A stretch of DNA of 8,700 nt from Litoreibacter sp. (lineage in GTDB: Bacteria; Pseudomonadota; Alphaproteobacteria; Rhodobacterales; Rhodobacteraceae). The DNA lies in assembly GCA_013042765.1 (NCBI GenBank), contig JABDPP010000221.1, forward strand, positions 1-8,700, in the 5' to 3' direction. This document shows, piece by piece, positions 5,913 through 8,700 of the stretch. Under the pieces are notes generated by a model that worked only from the letters and a program-made list of their open reading frames with translations, had not been told where the DNA came from and did no database searches. Every line of letters starts with the position of its first letter. The first letter of the stretch is position 1. The position numbers were made by a program, and so were the translations under genes.

Positions 5913-7756
5913 CGTAACAAATCTCCTTGCCCATCTCTCAAAACGCGCAGGGCGGTAAGGTGATCTGACTCTATGTCGACCGGCTGAAGCCAATCCGGAA
6001 AATCACCGGAGGCCAAGCGCTCACCTGCACTGTCTTTTCGCCCAAACCGCTGCTGGTTGCATATCAATACAATGCTCACCCGGTATTTTTGTGCCGTTTG
6101 AGCCATGTCTTCGAACGCACCGATGAATGGGAAAATTCCATTGGAGAGAGCTTCGGCGCTTCGGTGATAAGGAGCAGCCGTCACTGAGTGCGACGTGTGA
6201 AGTAGTATCTTTGGGCCGAGGTTAAGAGGCGCCATGATCAAGGTCGGAGAAATTTGGTTCAGACGGGTAATCTGTGCATGACTGCCGCAACTTCTTGAGC
6301 TTGTTCTCAGTTCAGACGCGCGATCCGGTTGGGGCTGCGCCGTGACGGAAAGTAATTTTTGCCCGCTGAGGGTTAGGGTCTGAGGGGCAATAATGAAAAT
6401 GAAAAATGCGGTCAGCACGACAGGTTTCGCGCGGGGCAGAACTTTCCATTTGGTTCTGGCCCAGAAAGACAAGGTGGCACCAAAGGCTAAAGGGAGAACT
6501 GTTAAACCCCAGTTGAAAGCACGCAATTGCCAGAAGGCTCCGAGAAGCCCCAGACAGAGAAACGCTGAAATGATTGCCAGAGCCCGATTGTTGCCAACTT
6601 CGGACGCAGCATTGACTTTCCGAGCCAATTGCCCGGCCAACAGCAGGAAAACCAGAAACAGAGGGAGGAGCACATTCAGCGCGAATGCCGGCGCAAGCGA
6701 GAGAAGCGTCCAAGCGGACGCAGCTTCGATAATGCCGCCGATAACGATCTTCTGAATGGCCTCCGGCAAATCCGCATAAGGCCCGGCGATACAGGGTTTG
6801 AACTGCCAGTACGTGGCTGCAAGGAACACAATTGTAAGGAGAGCACCTGCGGCCAAACGGCCCCAGTTGGTGGCGAACACGCGATGCGCGAGCGCCACTG
6901 CAAGCGCATAAACTAATGCGCTCGACGTCAGAAATAGAACCGGAATTGACAATTGATCGCAGGATCTGACGGTCCACGCGTCAAGGCCGTTCTGTACCAC
7001 GTAGAAAGCGGGCGCGGCCAATCCCAAGCTGACGCTGAACCCAAGAAGCTTCTTGGTCGACACAGAAGGGGAAAAAAAGATCTCGGCGACCAGAATAAGG
7101 CCTGCCAGAGCAATGAAGAAGATCATCTCCAAGCCCACTGCAAGTGACAGGGCCGCAAGGCTTCCGGCGATTGTGCCGAGGCTTAGGGGATGACTTGATG
7201 CTATCAGAGACGCGCAAATCGCAAGCGCAAGAACCATCTGAACATTGTGGTGGTCTACACGACCAAACGGGAAAAAGTTTGCGAAGAGCATGGGCATTAA
7301 GCTTGCTGCCAGCATTGCGTAGCACGCGGCGGCATTCCCGAAATGCACTTGAGCCGTTCTCGCCGTAATTGAAAGAAAGGTGATGAAAAGTAATGCAGGC
7401 CATACAGCGGCAGCCATCCTTTCAGCCATCGGCGGCTCACTGAAAATCAAGAAAAAGCTATTCAGGCCCGCCAATGGCAAATCGACCAATCGCGACCAGT
7501 GGAGCGAGATTCCGTCCGGCGGGAGCACCCGGTACTGTCTCGTATCTTGCCAACTCTGACCATTTAAGAGATCGCGCACGGACACCAGTCTCATGGCGTC
7601 ATCGTTATCCAGAACCGTCAATACGGAAAAGAATTCCGGCGCTATCGAATACTGCAAGATAAGATAGAAAAGGATGCTGAAGACAAAAGTCGTTGGAACA
7701 AATTTCGTGTCCCCGAAAAGAACTCGCTCTTGGCTTTGGTTCTTCTCGATTTTCAA
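5909..7756 (-). CDS. Polytopic membrane protein, putative GT-C-type glycosyltransferase (STT3/PMT-like)
   Basis: A 615-residue inner-membrane protein with roughly 11-13 hydrophobic segments between about 22 and 462, then a soluble tail (about 470-615). After the first membrane segment comes an acidic loop, DNDD at 50-53, followed by polar QYRVLPPDG and HWSRLVDLP at 74-94. FGRVDHHNVQ at 164-173 resembles the DHH-type motif of oligosaccharyltransferases. An early acidic loop motif, many membrane segments and a C-terminal soluble domain are characteristic of GT-C enzymes, which use polyprenyl-phosphate sugars on the periplasmic side. The start is a TTG at 7756: an in-frame stop lies at 7801-7799 and no ATG or GTG falls between, though only a weak GGGAAAAG precedes it. 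It is coupled to the GtrA gene by a 4-base overlap, so it plausibly plays the GtrC role. The sugar and acceptor cannot be inferred. Confidence 0.72.
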   Translation of the reverse strand: MKIEKNQSQERVLFGDTKFVPTTFVFSILFYLILQYSIAPEFFSVLTVLDNDDAMRLVSVRDLLNGQSWQDTRQYRVLPPDGISLHWSRLVDLPLAGLNSFFLIFSEPPMAERMAAAVWPALLFITFLSITARTAQVHFGNAAACYAMLAASLMPMLFANFFPFGRVDHHNVQMVLALAICASLIASSHPLSLGTIAGSLAALSLAVGLEMIFFIALAGLILVAEIFFSPSVSTKKLLGFSVSLGLAAPAFYVVQNGLDAWTVRSCDQLSIPVLFLTSSALVYALAVALAHRVFATNWGRLAAGALLTIVFLAATYWQFKPCIAGPYADLPEAIQKIVIGGIIEAASAWTLLSLAPAFALNVLLPLFLVFLLLAGQLARKVNAASEVGNNRALAIISAFLCLGLLGAFWQLRAFNWGLTVLPLAFGATLSFWARTKWKVLPRAKPVVLTAFFIFIIAPQTLTLSGQKLLSVTAQPQPDRASELRTSSRSCGSHAQITRLNQISPTLIMAPLNLGPKILLHTSHSVTAAPYHRSAEALSNGIFPFIGAFEDMAQTAQKYRVSIVLICNQQRFGRKDSAGERLASGDFPDWLQPVDIESDHLTALRVLRDGQGDLLR

Positions 7757-7882
7757 AAGGCTTTTCCCGTATGCTTCAATTAGAATTCTCGATCCACGCT
7801 ATGTTAGGGTAGGTTTACGGAACCGGGAAGAAGATTGATCGAATTGAGACACAACCATCCGAAAAATCGGTGTTATCTTGTG

Positions 7883-7888
7883 AAGGAG
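7883..7888 (+). promoter_or_regulatory. Shine-Dalgarno fixing the GT2 start
   Basis: AAGGAG lies 5 bases before the TTG at 7894. It is the strongest ribosome binding site in this intergenic region and selects the TTG over the in-frame GTG codons at 7870 (upstream of it) and 7903 (15 bases further downstream from the site). The remaining intergenic stretch 7757-7882 shows no convincing promoter for either divergent gene. Confidence 0.7.
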
Positions 7889-7893
7889 CGAGC

Positions 7894-8700
7894 TTGGTTG
7901 AAGTGACCATTTTGATGCCGAGCCTTGACGAAGCAGAGACCGTTGGCGTCTGCATTCGCAAGGCTAAAGAGTTTCTAAAATCGAATGACGTATCTGGTGA
8001 AGTCCTTGTTGCTGATAATGGTTCAACGGATGGGAGCCAGGACATTGCCCGCGAAGAAGGCGCAAGGGTCATCTCCGTCGAATCGAAAGGCTACGGCTCT
8101 GCGCTTCGCGCCGGCATCGAGGCGGCCCGGGGCAAGTTCATAGTCATGGGAGACGCGGACGACTCCTACGATTTTTTGAATCTGATGCCATTCGTTTTGG
8201 AACTGCGGGGCGGCGCAGATCTGGTCATGGGCAATAGGTTTAAGGGTGGCATCGCTAAGAATGCTATGCCACCTCTCCACCGATATCTGGGAAATCCGGT
8301 CCTCTCTACGATCGGCCGGATCTTGTACCGCGCGCCAGTCGGAGACTTTCACTGTGGGCTTCGGGCTTTCTCTCGCGACGCCATTTTGCGTTTGGGCCTG
8401 AAATCAACAGGAATGGAATTCGCCTCTGAGATGGTGTTGAAGGCGGCGCTTTTTGACTTGGTGATTTCTGAAGTGCCGACCACGCTGGCGCCCGATGGGA
8501 GATCCAGAGAGCCTCATCTAAGAAGCTGGCGAGACGGGTGGCGCCACCTGAAAGTTCTTCTGTCATTCGCCCCCCACTGGCTTTTCCTGTACCCAGGCAT
8601 AGCGCTGTTTTCGATGGGCCTTATCGCCTATATTTCCCTCATTGGAGGAGCGGTAACAATCGCGGGTGTTCGATTTGACATCGCAACACTCATCCTGGCC
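7894..8700 (+). CDS. Family 2 glycosyltransferase, dolichyl/polyprenyl-phosphate sugar synthase type (3' end outside the window)
   Basis: The first 269 residues are present and the frame is still open at the right edge. The GT-A catalytic domain starts at once: VTILMPSLDEAETV (4-17), the nucleotide-binding VADNGSTDGS (39-48) with D41 and D46, and the metal-binding DADD (87-90). GDFHCGLRAFSRDAI (150-164) and TGMEFASEMVLKAA (172-185) are typical of GT2 enzymes of the DPM1/GtrB/ArnC kind. A membrane segment follows at about 229-252 and a second begins near 263, the two-helix tail of GtrB-type enzymes. These transfer a sugar from a nucleotide donor to polyprenyl phosphate on the cytoplasmic face. 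The TTG start gives the expected N-terminus and has a strong Shine-Dalgarno. The gene is divergent from the GT-C-like gene, and the GtrA-type partner lies beyond that one. Confidence 0.9.
   Translation, partial: MVEVTILMPSLDEAETVGVCIRKAKEFLKSNDVSGEVLVADNGSTDGSQDIAREEGARVISVESKGYGSALRAGIEAARGKFIVMGDADDSYDFLNLMPFVLELRGGADLVMGNRFKGGIAKNAMPPLHRYLGNPVLSTIGRILYRAPVGDFHCGLRAFSRDAILRLGLKSTGMEFASEMVLKAALFDLVISEVPTTLAPDGRSREPHLRSWRDGWRHLKVLLSFAPHWLFLYPGIALFSMGLIAYISLIGGAVTIAGVRFDIATLILA

Noticed and set aside
6393..6755. Plus-strand frames within the polytopic membrane gene
   Set aside because: They are lysine- and arginine-rich shadows of hydrophobic codons on the opposite strand.
7859..7870. CCGA-AAAA-TCGG inverted repeat upstream of the GT2 gene
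   Set aside because: Only four base pairs, expected by chance, with no promoter element it clearly overlaps.
7815..8566. Antisense frames under the GT2 gene
   Set aside because: They overlap a clearly conserved glycosyltransferase in the other direction and show no independent motifs.

Overview
The window looks like alphaproteobacterial chromosome, most probably from a Rhodobacterales/Roseobacter-type bacterium. This is inferred from a pyrF-like N-terminus divergent from clpB, a GC-rich clpB with an RpoH-like promoter, and a pair of fasciclin genes behind a TGATCC-N18-TAAGT promoter resembling those used by Rhodobacter-type sigmaE (ECF) factors. No tRNA, rRNA, CRISPR array, insertion sequence or integrase was recognised.

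Layout. (1) 1-34: first 11 codons of a pyrF-like gene leaving the window on the minus strand. (2) 156-2938: clpB on the plus strand with a candidate heat-shock promoter, a clear Shine-Dalgarno and a strong intrinsic terminator. (3) 2941-3326: about 385 bases without a recognisable gene but with several hairpins. (4) 3327-4506: a two-gene minus-strand operon of small exported single-domain fasciclin (FAS1) proteins. One looks like a soluble Tat substrate and the other like a lipoprotein. The unit has a candidate ECF promoter, a 5' stem-loop, an intercistronic hairpin and a terminator. (5) 4507-4888: an AT-richer spacer with two orphan peptide-like stretches and a sigma70-like promoter. (6) 4889-8700: an envelope-glycosylation locus of visibly lower GC. 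It holds a class I SAM methyltransferase (+), a GtrA-family membrane protein (-), a 615-residue polytopic GT-C-like protein (-) and a GT2 polyprenyl-phosphate-type glycosyltransferase (+, cut by the window end).

How the genes fit together. ClpB is a housekeeping stress disaggregase and PyrF is pyrimidine synthesis; they share only the divergent intergenic region. The fasciclin pair is probably an envelope stress or adhesion unit. The last block contains the three parts of a Gtr-like system: a GT2 that loads a sugar on a polyprenyl phosphate, a GtrA-type protein linked to moving it across the inner membrane, and a large polytopic transferase that would pass the sugar to a periplasmic acceptor. 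A methyltransferase lies beside them. The order (two minus genes flanked by two plus genes) differs from the usual gtrA-gtrB-gtrC operon, the polytopic member is not one I can name, and the sugar and acceptor cannot be read from the sequence. This is the part of the window most likely to hold undescribed biology.
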